From positions 1-64,000 of the forward strand of contig MWCQ01000007.1 in the NCBI GenBank assembly GCA_002070105.1: 64,000 nt of DNA, given 5' to 3'. The position numbers and the translations under genes were made by a program. This document shows, one piece after another, positions 7,875 to 15,761 of this stretch. Within the stretch, counting starts at the first letter, position 1. Each line of letters opens with the position of its first letter. The notes below the pieces were generated by a model. The model did not search any database, was not told the origin of the DNA, and saw only the letters and a program-made list of their open reading frames with translations. The DNA comes from Firmicutes bacterium ADurb.Bin193. GTDB lineage: Bacteria > Bacillota > Clostridia > Monoglobales > Firm-18.

Positions 7875-7903
7875 ATTATACCACCATTTCTATTTTGTGT
7901 CAA
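7875..7903 (-). promoter_or_regulatory. consensus minus-strand promoter
   Basis: TTGACA (7903-7898), 17-nt spacer, TATAAT (7880-7875). It reads towards the gene at 7281-7574 with a leader of about 290 nt. The -10 is part of a hairpin whose arms are GTGGTATAA (7850-7858) and TTATACCAC (7876-7884). The spacer is almost the same as that of the promoter at 9967-9995. Confidence 0.55.
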
Positions 7904-7960
7904 TTATTTTAGTACAGCGGGAACCGTACCCCGCCCTTCCATTTTCAATTTTCAATTATT

Positions 7961-8638
7961 CTAAACTCCAAGCCTTTTCCATATATTTTCATAGTATCTT
8001 CTAAGGCTGTGGTCCTTGACCGATAGCCAGAAAAACAGCCTCGGTGCGCCGACATGGATTCTTATGCCGACATGGCGATAGCCCATAATCCAAAAGGGAA
8101 CCTTTGTTACGGCATCGTTTGAATTCTCCACCCGATAGGTTTTGAAAAGCCTTTTGTTGTACGACTTTGCAAAGGCTCGGTTCCCTACCTTGGGACAGCC
8201 GTACAAAAACACCTCATAGTCTATTTTGTCAAAGTTATACTGAAGGTCAACGGCGCACAAAACCGCCAATGCGGCGCCGTATGAATGACCTGTTACAACA
8301 ATTCTGTGAATGTCGGGGGTTATTAAATTCCAGACCGTATTTCTTACGCAGTCGGATTTGTAGGCGTTTATAAAACCCGTATGTACCCTGATTTTAGAGC
8401 TGTTGTTGTTGTAGGGAATGGTCTGTTTCCAAAACCTCACATCCGTAATCGCGTCCTCTAAAGAGTCCGTGCCGCGAAAGGCAATCATAAGCTCGTCTTG
8501 TTCCGCCTTTACCAAAAGCTGTACCCCGATTTTTCCCGTATCGATAAACAGAAGTTCACAGCCGGGAATATACGGATATTTATTGGAATATGCCAGGGCG
8601 GAGTATTCAAGCCTCTTTAAAAGCTCCTGATTATTCAA
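7961..8638 (-). CDS. lipase class 3-like alpha/beta hydrolase
   Basis: About 225 residues, resembling the fungal lipase (class 3) domain. The nucleophile elbow VTGHSYGAAL carries GxSxG with the catalytic serine, preceded by the typical AFRGTD oxyanion-side motif. Asp and His follow (SNDAVTKVP and the RHVG region). No signal peptide, so probably cytoplasmic. SD GAGGTGA points to TTG 8638; GTG 8647 is an alternative. This is the first gene outside the phage-like block. Confidence 0.75.
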   Translation of the reverse strand: MNNQELLKRLEYSALAYSNKYPYIPGCELLFIDTGKIGVQLLVKAEQDELMIAFRGTDSLEDAITDVRFWKQTIPYNNNSSKIRVHTGFINAYKSDCVRNTVWNLITPDIHRIVVTGHSYGAALAVLCAVDLQYNFDKIDYEVFLYGCPKVGNRAFAKSYNKRLFKTYRVENSNDAVTKVPFWIMGYRHVGIRIHVGAPRLFFWLSVKDHSLRRYYENIWKRLGV

Positions 8639-8781
8639 AGCCGTCACCTCTTGCTATAATTGTATGAACACAAGCCCCGGTTTAGCCCTGTAATCATAAA
8701 GCCTTATTATTCTATTGTACACAGATGAAACCGCTCTTATAGAGCATAAGCATTAGCTCTTTATCACCTTCAAAATTGTGT

Positions 8782-9414
8782 TTATTTATACTTTTGATTG
8801 GACACAAAAAGGTAACTGCCGTCCTTTTCCCGAAGAGTCAGCACCTTATTTCCGTCAGACATAAATGTATCATCATAAAACAGGCGTATAATGTCGCCCT
8901 CCCGCTCGCCTGCGGAAAATGTGATTGCAGGGCGGTAATTGGTATCGCCGTGAAAGTGATAATAAGCATCATATTCAGGCAGATAGGTCATTTTATCCAG
9001 CCCTGTTTTTTCGGTATCCGCAAGCGTAATCCCCATGTATTTAGTCAGTATTTCATCCATTTTGGCGCGGCTGTTCTTTTCGCAGGGACAGTCAGGCATT
9101 GCCGCCCATTCATTATAGTTGACGACGGCAACTTTCTCTTCCTCTGTGGGATAGTTTTCCTCAAGGCCGTTACCGCAGTAAAACAAATGAAACAGGTTAA
9201 TTTTTTCCGGTGCGGAATAGGTAGAACTTAAAAATTGGTTTCGTATATTAAAATCTTCACCATTGAAAAAATCATTGCCGTTAAAGTATGCAAGCTCCTT
9301 GTCGCTTAAGTGCTTTACCTTTTTGTCTATGGGAGAGACACACCCCGCAATAGCAGCAATTACGAACAACACGGTAATACAGGCAAAAAATAGTTTTGAC
9401 TTGTTAATAATCAT
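8782..9414 (-). CDS. lipoprotein of unknown function
   Basis: A 210-residue protein with an N-terminal basic start, a hydrophobic segment and lipobox IAGC with Cys25, so it should be lipidated and held on the outer face of the membrane. SD AAAGGAGG lies before ATG 9414. The mature part has a paired-cysteine motif PDCPC and beta-rich sequence (YHFHGDTNYRPAITFS). No family recognised. Possibly an extracytoplasmic sensor or adaptor, which is a guess. Confidence 0.65.
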   Translation of the reverse strand: MIINKSKLFFACITVLFVIAAIAGCVSPIDKKVKHLSDKELAYFNGNDFFNGEDFNIRNQFLSSTYSAPEKINLFHLFYCGNGLEENYPTEEEKVAVVNYNEWAAMPDCPCEKNSRAKMDEILTKYMGITLADTEKTGLDKMTYLPEYDAYYHFHGDTNYRPAITFSAGEREGDIIRLFYDDTFMSDGNKVLTLREKDGSYLFVSNQKYK

Positions 9415-9499
9415 TATTTATAGCCTCCTTTATAAAAATACCGCAAAACGCATTATTGATTTATGAAAACCGAAAAGATGTATCGGCAAGCACATGAAA

Positions 9500-9528
9500 A
9501 CGGTTAAAAAATGATACATTTTAACCGT
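9500..9528 (-). terminator. hairpin between the small membrane-protein and lipoprotein genes
   Basis: ACGGTTAAAA (9500-9509) pairs with TTTTAACCGT (9519-9528). It is followed by CCGTCCCC repeats (about 9525-9580), including CCCCAA...TTGGGG, that resemble decayed extragenic palindromes. Confidence 0.4.
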
Positions 9529-9593
9529 CCCCAATCTGTCTACCATTTGGGGGTCACCTCAAACCGTCCCCTTGTGTTCACCCTTGTGTTATT

Positions 9594-9941
9594 TTAGCTC
9601 TCATACTTTGAATAACCTATTGCTTTACCAACTTCATCAAATCGAATTTCAAAAATAACAGGATCACCCATGCCATAAGCAATAAAATAAGAAAGCACCT
9701 CATCATTATCCTGATACATTGCATTTGAACCCAACAAAGCTTTTATTTCATGTTTACTCATTCCGATGATTCCATATTGATGAATTAGGGATTCAATCAT
9801 CTTATGCCTATCTTCAACTCTTTGTTCCCATTTGTTAACATCAAAAACTCTTTCGATATCATATTTCCACTTCATTGATAAAATCATAAAGATAATTACT
9901 AATATAGCAACAGTAAAAATTAAAGATTTTCGCTTGCTCAT
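9594..9941 (-). CDS. membrane-anchored SmpA/BamE-like small protein
   Basis: A 115-residue protein with SD AGGGAGTGA before ATG 9941. One membrane helix covers residues 7-24, followed by a small outside domain. The phrase GMSKHEIKALLGSN (about 60-73) followed by YFIAYGMGDPVIFEIRFDEVGKA is like the SmpA/BamE fold (small alpha-beta sandwich) that recurs in Firmicute envelope proteins. Function unknown. It has its own consensus-like promoter at 9967-9995. Confidence 0.55.
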   Translation of the reverse strand: MSKRKSLIFTVAILVIIFMILSMKWKYDIERVFDVNKWEQRVEDRHKMIESLIHQYGIIGMSKHEIKALLGSNAMYQDNDEVLSYFIAYGMGDPVIFEIRFDEVGKAIGYSKYES

Positions 9942-9966
9942 TCAATTCACTCCCTAATGCAGAATA

Positions 9967-9995
9967 ACTATACCACTTATTGTATTTTGTGTCAA
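9967..9995 (-). promoter_or_regulatory. promoter of the SmpA-like gene
   Basis: TTGACA (9995-9990), 17-nt spacer, TATAGT (9972-9967), about 25 bp before the ATG at 9941. The spacer closely matches that of the promoter at 7875-7903. Confidence 0.65.
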
Positions 9996-10002
9996 GTATA
10001 GC

Positions 10003-10052
10003 CGAGCAACAAGAATCTTCCCCGTTTCGAGCAACAAGAATCTTCCCCGTTT
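10003..10052 (+). repeat. exact tandem duplication of a 25-bp unit
   Basis: The unit beginning CGAGCAACAAGAATC occurs twice without a mismatch (10003-10027 and 10028-10052), upstream of the divergent promoters at 9967-9995 and 10086-10114. It may be an extragenic repeat or a regulator site. Confidence 0.75.
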
Positions 10053-10085
10053 TCCACCGTTCCTGGCGGTAATTCAAAAAAATTC

Positions 10086-10114
10086 TTGACATAAAGAATA
10101 AAGCGGCGTATAAT
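10086..10114 (+). promoter_or_regulatory. consensus promoter of the ECF/ior operon
   Basis: TTGACA (10086-10091), 17-nt spacer, TATAAT (10109-10114). Transcription should start near 10121, only a few bases before the first GAG triplet of the leader. Confidence 0.85.
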
Positions 10115-10125
10115 ATATATTAACA

Positions 10126-10173
10126 GAGATGAGAAGAGAATAGGCAGGATGAGATGAGAAGAGATGAGACGAG
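10126..10173 (+). promoter_or_regulatory. TRAP (MtrB)-type RNA-binding site: (G/U)AG repeat leader
   Basis: Nine (G/U)AG triplets begin at 10126, 10131, 10136, 10141, 10151, 10156, 10161, 10166 and 10171, an exact 5-nt period. The tenth slot at 10146 is degenerate (CAG one base early). TRAP, the tryptophan-activated 11-subunit ring, binds RNA with 9-11 such triplets spaced by 2-3 nt in Bacillus trp, trpP and trpG (pabA) leaders. Right after the last triplet, CTGG (10174-10177) and TTAAT (10179-10183) can pair with ATTAA (10191-10195) and CCAG (10198-10201) to form an antiterminator that excludes the terminator at 10194-10226. I infer tryptophan-dependent attenuation. The mtrB gene itself is not in this window. 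Confidence 0.75.
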
Positions 10174-10193
10174 CTGGATTAATCATGTTAATT

Positions 10194-10226
10194 AAGACCA
10201 GACGCTTCATGTCGTGGTCTTTTTTT
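10194..10226 (+). terminator. leader attenuator terminator before the ECF operon
   Basis: AAGACCAGAC (10194-10203) pairs with GTC-G-TGGTCTT (10111-style arm at 10211-10221, one bulged G) across a 7-nt loop, followed by a run of T to 10226. Its 5' arm overlaps the 3' arm of the antiterminator (10191-10201), so only one of the two can form. Confidence 0.75.
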
Positions 10227-10279
10227 AATGGTCTGTCTAACCTTCATTCCTCTGTAATAAAGAAAACGGAGGTATTTTT

Positions 10280-10858
10280 ATGTCAAACACATCGGTAAAA
10301 AGAGAAGTAATCACACAGGCTCAGGGTGGGCTGAAAATCACCGACATCCTATTGATAGCCGTTTTGTTGGCGGCAGGTGCTGTACTCAAAAGTTTTTCCA
10401 ACATTATTGTCGGCTTTTCTCCATTAAAGCCCAATTTTGTAATCGCAATGTACTGTTTAGCGATTATACTGATAAAACCCCGCTTCTATGAATCGGTAAT
10501 AATCGGGTTTTTAGCGGGTGTTTTGTGTCAGTTCCTACCGAATAATACACCCTATGCCAACCTCATAAGCGAGGCGGTCGGCGGTGCGGTTATGGCGCTT
10601 CTTATTATGGTTCCCATGAAGCTGAATATCGGAAGATATTCGTTTAAGCCCGCCGTCACCACCTTTTTAAGCACGCTTTCAAGCGGGTTTACCTTCTTCT
10701 TCGTGCTTAAGCTTATGATACTTTTCGGGGCGAACCTAAACGCAAAGGCGTTTGCAACTTTTATGGTAATCATATTCGGAACCGCAGCGGTTAACGCAAT
10801 TATTGTTCAGATTTTGTATGCTCCGCTAAAGCTTGCACTCGGAAAGAAGGATATCTAA
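10280..10858 (+). CDS. ECF transporter S-component, TrpP-like (probable tryptophan)
   Basis: A 192-residue membrane protein with about five or six helices and SD ACGGAGG before ATG 10280. It is the substrate-binding unit of an energy-coupling factor importer and is followed immediately by both ATPases and EcfT. The pattern KPNFVIAMYCLAIILIKPRF, then IIGFLAGVLC, and a Ser/Gly-rich helix resembles the TrpP family of tryptophan transporters (Bacillus TrpP). The TRAP-like leader supports tryptophan as substrate. The fold is well supported, the exact substrate is inferred. The preceding 9942-10279 region is fully occupied by promoters, repeats and the attenuator. Confidence 0.75.
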   Translation: MSNTSVKREVITQAQGGLKITDILLIAVLLAAGAVLKSFSNIIVGFSPLKPNFVIAMYCLAIILIKPRFYESVIIGFLAGVLCQFLPNNTPYANLISEAVGGAVMALLIMVPMKLNIGRYSFKPAVTTFLSTLSSGFTFFFVLKLMILFGANLNAKAFATFMVIIFGTAAVNAIIVQILYAPLKLALGKKDI

Positions 10859-11707
10859 ATGATTGAAATCGACAACCTGACATTTCAATACAATAATTCC
10901 GACAGGCCTGCCTTAAAGGATATTTGTCTGCATGTAGAAAAGGGTGGCTTTACCGGAATTATAGGACCGTCGGGGGCGGGGAAGTCAACGCTTACCTACT
11001 GCATTAACGGCGTTGTGCCGCATTACCTTACGGGCGACTTTTACGGAAGCGTCAGGGTTTGCGGTCTGGACACCGTCGATAACGGCTGTATGGTTCTTTC
11101 CCGCCATGTCGGAAGTGTGTTTCAAGACCCCGAATCTCAGATTGTAACCTCCGTCGTGGAGGATGAGATTGCGTTCGGGCTTGAAAACTTTAATACTCCC
11201 TATGATGAAATGGAAAAAAGGATTACCGAAAGTCTTGAAATGGCGGATATCTCTCACCTCAGGCACAGAGATACCGCCGGACTTTCGGGCGGGCAGAAGC
11301 AAAGGGTAGCCATTGCGACCGCAATAGCGCTTCGCCCCGAGGTTCTTGTCCTTGACGAGCCTACGAGCGAGCTTGACCCCGAGGGGAGCGCAAGTATATT
11401 CGAAACCCTGAGCCGTCTTAACCACGAGTACGGTATGACAATAGTTATAGTGGAGCAAAAGGTTATGCTTCTTTCAAAGCACAGCAAACGCCTTATCGTT
11501 ATGCAGGACGGAAGGATTGTTCTGGACGGCATGACGAGGGAGGTTCTTCGCCACAGCGAAAAGCTTGTGGAGCTTGGCATAAACTGTCCCAGAGTTGTCG
11601 AGCTTGCGGGGAAGCTTAGCAAAAACGGTCTTTACCAGGGGGACTGCCCCACAGATGTCGATGAGGCGTATACTATGGTAACCGATATATTAAGGAGGCA
11701 GAAATGA
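10859..11707 (+). CDS. ECF transporter ATPase (EcfA1-type)
   Basis: A 282-residue ABC ATPase that begins directly after the S-component stop. It has Walker A GPSGAGKS (36-43), a Q-loop SVFQDPESQ, the signature LSGGQKQR and Walker B VLVLDEPTSELDP, then an H-loop-like region with EQK. It forms a heterodimer with the next ATPase and powers uptake through EcfT and the S-component at the membrane. It overlaps the next gene by 4 bp (ATGA), so they are translationally coupled. Confidence 0.9.
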   Translation: MIEIDNLTFQYNNSDRPALKDICLHVEKGGFTGIIGPSGAGKSTLTYCINGVVPHYLTGDFYGSVRVCGLDTVDNGCMVLSRHVGSVFQDPESQIVTSVVEDEIAFGLENFNTPYDEMEKRITESLEMADISHLRHRDTAGLSGGQKQRVAIATAIALRPEVLVLDEPTSELDPEGSASIFETLSRLNHEYGMTIVIVEQKVMLLSKHSKRLIVMQDGRIVLDGMTREVLRHSEKLVELGINCPRVVELAGKLSKNGLYQGDCPTDVDEAYTMVTDILRRQK

Positions 11708-12516
11708 TACAGGTAGACGGACTTTCGTTTTCATATTCAAAAAAACTGCCCTCCATTCTAAGTGAGGTTAGTTTTAATATACAAAAGGGTGAGTTTGTCG
11801 CACTTATCGGGCAGAACGGGGCGGGGAAAACCACTCTTTTAAAGCAGCTTAACGGGCTCTTGAAGCCGACAAGGGGAAGCGTCAAAATTTGCGGTATGGA
11901 CACAAGAACTCACCGCACAAGCCTTTTGGCAAGACATATAGGATATCTTTTTCAAAATCCCGACCATCAGATTTTTTGTGAAACGGTTGGAAGCGAAATA
12001 GAGTTCGGGCTCAAAAATATACTACAGGATGAGGATATAATAAATGAAAGAATTAAGGAAATATCCGCCCTTTTGTCACTCGGCGACAAGCTTGACAAAA
12101 GCCCGTTTTCACTCAGTCGGGGCGAAAGACAGCGTGTTGCGCTTGCAAGCGTTGTTGCCCTGAAGCCTGATATTCTGGTTCTTGACGAGCCTACGACGGG
12201 GCAGGATTACAGGGAATGTATGGAGATTATGGATATTGTAAAGGGTCTTAACGACAGTGGCACAACAGTAATAATGGTGTCGCATGATATGGAGGTTGTC
12301 GCCGAATATGCGAGGCGAACGATTGTGCTTCGGGGCGGAACCGTCGCCGCGGACGGTGCTACCCCGGATATATTCCGAAAAACCGATATTCTCTCATCCT
12401 CCAATCTTCGCCCTCCGCAGATTGTTGAGCTTGCCTTGAAATTCGAGGACGGGTTTCATACGGTCGTAACCGCGGAGGATATGTACTGTGAAATAGCAAG
12501 GAGGTGCGGGAAATGA
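11704..12516 (+). CDS. ECF transporter ATPase (EcfA2-type)
   Basis: A 270-residue partner ATPase. It has Walker A GQNGAGKT, Q-loop YLFQNPDHQ, a modified signature LSRGERQR instead of LSGGQ, Walker B ILVLDEPTTGQD and H-loop SHD. The LSRGE form is common in one of the two ECF ATPases. It overlaps its neighbours at both ends through ATGA junctions, showing a tightly coupled operon. Confidence 0.9.
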   Translation: MIQVDGLSFSYSKKLPSILSEVSFNIQKGEFVALIGQNGAGKTTLLKQLNGLLKPTRGSVKICGMDTRTHRTSLLARHIGYLFQNPDHQIFCETVGSEIEFGLKNILQDEDIINERIKEISALLSLGDKLDKSPFSLSRGERQRVALASVVALKPDILVLDEPTTGQDYRECMEIMDIVKGLNDSGTTVIMVSHDMEVVAEYARRTIVLRGGTVAADGATPDIFRKTDILSSSNLRPPQIVELALKFEDGFHTVVTAEDMYCEIARRCGK

Positions 12517-13268
12517 AAAGCCTTCTTACCTATGTAAACGGCGAATCGTTTTTTCATCGGCTTCACCCTCTTACAAAGCTTGCATGGGCTGTTGCCGCCT
12601 GTGTGGCGTGCTTTGCGTCGGGGAGCCTGCCGTTTGTTGCGGCGATGGTCATACTTTGTATATTGATTGCGGTATTCGGAGGAATATTCTCCGAGGCGCT
12701 TTCTGTTTTGAAGTTCTTCGGAGTTGTTGCGGCGATATTGTTTGTGCTTCAAATCGTTTTTGTAAGATCGGGCATTGTTGTTATAAGCCTCGGCGGGTTT
12801 TCCGTTACGGACGAGGGTCTTTTGGCGGCGTTTTTTGTGTCGCTTCGCACGGTAGGCTCGCTTGCGCCGCTTTCGCTTATGATTATGTTCACTCCGACAA
12901 CCGCGCTTTCCGCCGCGCTTACCGATAATCTTAGGGTTCCTTACAAATACACCTTTATCGTTACCGCCGCGCTTAGGTTTATCCCCACCTTTACGGATGA
13001 GATGGACCACATCGTTCAGGCGCAAATTTCAAGAGGGCATGCGATTGACGGTAAAAACCCTGTAAAGAGATTTTTCGGGATTTTACCTATGAGTATTCCA
13101 CTTTTGGTGTCATCAGTGAGGAGGATTGACCAAATGGCGATTTCCCTTGAAACGCGGGGGTTCGGCCTGGGTGTTCGCTCAACCTATAAAAAACAAAGCT
13201 TTAAGGCGGGCGATTTTATTGCCCTTGCTTTTGTTGCGCTTATTCTTGTATTGGGTATTGCATTGTAG
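12513..13268 (+). CDS. ECF transporter transmembrane subunit EcfT
   Basis: About 251 residues, starting at ATG 12513 inside the ATGA overlap with the upstream gene, 8 nt after AAGGAGG. A GTG at 12504 is the alternative. N-terminal membrane helices are followed by the cytoplasmic coupling helices carrying the two Arg-Gly motifs (QAQISRGHA and SLETRGFG), which contact the ATPases. This completes a dedicated (group I type) ECF importer. Confidence 0.9.
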   Translation: MKSLLTYVNGESFFHRLHPLTKLAWAVAACVACFASGSLPFVAAMVILCILIAVFGGIFSEALSVLKFFGVVAAILFVLQIVFVRSGIVVISLGGFSVTDEGLLAAFFVSLRTVGSLAPLSLMIMFTPTTALSAALTDNLRVPYKYTFIVTAALRFIPTFTDEMDHIVQAQISRGHAIDGKNPVKRFFGILPMSIPLLVSSVRRIDQMAISLETRGFGLGVRSTYKKQSFKAGDFIALAFVALILVLGIAL

Positions 13269-13317
13269 TATAATAGTCGGGAACGATTATTCAGCGGGGA
13301 GTTGTAAAGAGTATATT

Positions 13318-15111
13318 ATGAAAAAGCTTCTTATGGGAAATGAGGCCATCGCTTTCGGTGCGATTGATGCGGGAGTTAAAATTGTTTCGGGATATCCCGG
13401 AACGCCGTCGACGGAAATTTTGGAAACCGTTGCAAGGGAAAATGACGGTGGTATATATGTCGAATGGTCCGTTAACGAAAAGGTTGCGCTTGAGGTTGCC
13501 GCTGGGGCAAGCTATGCCGGAGCGCGCACCATGGTCACTATGAAGCAGGTCGGGCTTAATGTCGCGGGTGACCCGCTTATGAGCCTTTCGTATATCGGGG
13601 TAAAAGGCGGTATGGTTGTTGTTGTCGCGGACGACCCCGGCCCTTTGTCCTCACAGACGGAGCAGGACACGCGCCACTATGCAAGGTTTTCCAATCTTCC
13701 CGTTTTTGACCCCTCTACGCCGGAGGAGGCTTACGAAATGACGATTGCCGCCTTTGAGCTTTCGGAAAAAATTTGCCTCCCTGTTTTTTTGCGCCCAACC
13801 ACAAGGGTATGCCACGCCTGCGCATCGGTTGAAACGGTGGGAAAGCAAAAGACTTATGAATCGGAGGGCTTTATAAAGGACCCCAAATGGGTTATATTCC
13901 CCCCTCTTACGCTGAAAAAGCATAGGGAGCTTGAGCAAAAGCAGGGCGAAATTGCGAATATGTTTGAGGACAGTCCCTTTAATTACATAAAAGGCAGCGG
14001 CACAATAGGTGTAGCCGCTTCGGGTGCGGCATACACCTATGTTTTGGAGGCACTGAAATATCTTAAAACGGATATACGGCTTTTTAAGGTGGGAACGCCC
14101 TATCCTATGCCACCCGAAATGTCAAAAGCATTTCTTTCGGGTCTTTCAAAGGTTTTGGTGGTTGAGGAGCTTGACCCCGTAATCGAGGAGTCGCTTATTG
14201 AAACCGCATACAAAAACAAATTTGATATAAAGATATTCGGCAAAAAGACCGACAGCCTTCCCTTTGCGGGCGAGTATTCCTTTGATACCGTTGCAAGGGC
14301 GCTTGAGGCCTTTACGGGTGAGAGTATAGATATGCCCCGCGTGCCTCAAGCCGAAAACCTTCCCAACCGCCCGCCCGTTCTTTGTGCGGGCTGTCCGCAC
14401 CGTGCTTCCTTTTACGCCGTAAAGCAGGCTATGAAGGGGAAAAAGGCTGTGTTTACGGGCGACATAGGCTGTTACACCCTCGGGAACGCCAAACCGCTTG
14501 AGATGACCGATACCTGTCTTTGTATGGGTGCGGGAATTACCATAGCGCAGGGACTTCACCGCGCCGAGCCCGATGTGGCGCAGATTGCATTTGTCGGGGA
14601 TTCGACATTTTTTCATACGGGAATACCCGGCATTGTAAATGCGGTGTATAACGGTACTGACATAACCGTTGCGGTGTTGGACAACAGCACCACCGCTATG
14701 ACGGGGCATCAGCCCCACCCCGGAATGGGCAAAACCATGATGGGTGAGGATGTGGGTAAAATAGACATTTACTCCATACTAAAAGCAATCGGGGTCGGAT
14801 ATATAGAAAGAGTAAATCCGTTTGAACGGCAAAAGGCAATCGATTCCGTGAAAAACGCCGTTTCCCACAAGGGCGTTTCGGCGGTAATTTTTGAGGCGCC
14901 GTGTATTGCACTGTTTAAGCCCCAGCGCATCTTTACCGTTAAAGCCGATGCCTGCAGTTTCTGCAAAAAGTGCATCAGAGAGGTCGGCTGTCCCGCAATG
15001 TGTGCGGGAGGCGGTAATAAGGTTTATATTGAGCCGTCGCTCTGCTATGGCTGTGGGCTTTGCGAAGGGCTTTGCCCATGTAGTGCGATTGGAGTAAAAA
15101 GCGTTAACTAA
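13318..15111 (+). CDS. iorA: indolepyruvate:ferredoxin oxidoreductase, alpha subunit
   Basis: About 597 residues starting at ATG 13318 (MKKLLMGNEAIAFG). Longer frames to 13126 overlap ecfT and are not needed. IorA fuses the pyrimidine and thiamine-diphosphate-binding domains of 2-oxoacid oxidoreductases: SGYPGTPSTE near the N-terminus and GDIGCYTLG followed by CLCMGAG for ThDP/Mg2+. The C-terminus binds two [4Fe-4S] clusters (CSFCKKC...C and CYGCGLCEGLCP). The enzyme interconverts arylpyruvates with aryl-acetyl-CoA, CO2 and reduced ferredoxin. It lies 49 bp after ecfT and is probably read from the attenuated promoter. A weak internal promoter near the ecfT stop is possible. Confidence 0.92.
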   Translation: MKKLLMGNEAIAFGAIDAGVKIVSGYPGTPSTEILETVARENDGGIYVEWSVNEKVALEVAAGASYAGARTMVTMKQVGLNVAGDPLMSLSYIGVKGGMVVVVADDPGPLSSQTEQDTRHYARFSNLPVFDPSTPEEAYEMTIAAFELSEKICLPVFLRPTTRVCHACASVETVGKQKTYESEGFIKDPKWVIFPPLTLKKHRELEQKQGEIANMFEDSPFNYIKGSGTIGVAASGAAYTYVLEALKYLKTDIRLFKVGTPYPMPPEMSKAFLSGLSKVLVVEELDPVIEESLIETAYKNKFDIKIFGKKTDSLPFAGEYSFDTVARALEAFTGESIDMPRVPQAENLPNRPPVLCAGCPHRASFYAVKQAMKGKKAVFTGDIGCYTLGNAKPLEMTDTCLCMGAGITIAQGLHRAEPDVAQIAFVGDSTFFHTGIPGIVNAVYNGTDITVAVLDNSTTAMTGHQPHPGMGKTMMGEDVGKIDIYSILKAIGVGYIERVNPFERQKAIDSVKNAVSHKGVSAVIFEAPCIALFKPQRIFTVKADACSFCKKCIREVGCPAMCAGGGNKVYIEPSLCYGCGLCEGLCPCSAIGVKSVN

Positions 15112-15152
15112 AGCTGTCTGTTTTATGGCGGACCGAAGGGAATGATGCTGTT

Positions 15153-15761
15153 ATGAATTATAATATACTTATCGCGGGAGTCGGAGGTCAGGGGACAATT
15201 TTAGCCTCCCGTATTCTTGCCTTATGTGCTATTTCGCAAGGGGCTTTCGCCAGGACGGGTGAGACGATAGGAATGTCCCAAAGAGGCGGCTGTGTCGCAA
15301 GCCATGTCCGAATGGGAAGCGCCGATTTTGCTGCATACATACCGCCCGGCTGTGCCGATCTGCTCCTTAGTTTTGAGCTTTGTGAGGCTGCAAGGTCATT
15401 GCCTTTTTTGCGCCCAGAGGGTGCTTGTATCGTTAATACCGACATTATTAAGCCTGTAACAGTTTCTCTCGGCAGTCAGGAGTATGACAGCGAGAGAATA
15501 ATCGGATATATAAAACAAAACAATAAAAATCCGTTGTTTATTGATGCCTACTCGCTTGCGCAGGAGGCGGGCTCGGTTAAGGCGGTTAATGTGGTACTGC
15601 TCGGCGCGGCGCTCGGTGCGGGCGTTGTTCCGCTTGAAAAAGAGGCTCTAACTGCGGCGGTACTTTGTAATGTTCCCGAAAAATTTGCCGAATTAAACCT
15701 TAAAGCATTTGATATGGGCTTTGATTATGCAAAAAGAGCGGCCGGAAAGGTTATGGTATGA
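15153..15761 (+). CDS. iorB: indolepyruvate:ferredoxin oxidoreductase, beta subunit
   Basis: A 202-residue gamma-domain protein of 2-oxoacid oxidoreductases. The N-terminal AGVGGQGT Rossmann-like motif is followed by GETIGMSQRGGCVASHVRMG, typical of IorB. It pairs with IorA to form the active enzyme. It overlaps the paaK-like gene by 4 bp, so the three genes are co-expressed. Confidence 0.92.
   Translation: MNYNILIAGVGGQGTILASRILALCAISQGAFARTGETIGMSQRGGCVASHVRMGSADFAAYIPPGCADLLLSFELCEAARSLPFLRPEGACIVNTDIIKPVTVSLGSQEYDSERIIGYIKQNNKNPLFIDAYSLAQEAGSVKAVNVVLLGAALGAGVVPLEKEALTAAVLCNVPEKFAELNLKAFDMGFDYAKRAAGKVMV

Noticed and set aside
8167-8373. Plus-strand frames within the lipase gene
   Set aside because: Shadow frames of the minus-strand gene with GxSxG; no SD.
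10121-10226. T-box riboswitch in the ECF leader
   Set aside because: No T-box sequence or specifier stem is seen; the regular (G/U)AG array explains the leader better.
12456-13025. 189-residue open frame on the minus strand
   Set aside because: Lies opposite ecfT; the composition is extremely basic (Arg/Lys runs), typical of an antisense shadow.
13126-13317. N-terminal extension of IorA to base 13126
   Set aside because: It overlaps ecfT in another frame and IorA proteins start at the MKKLLMGNEA-type sequence (13318).
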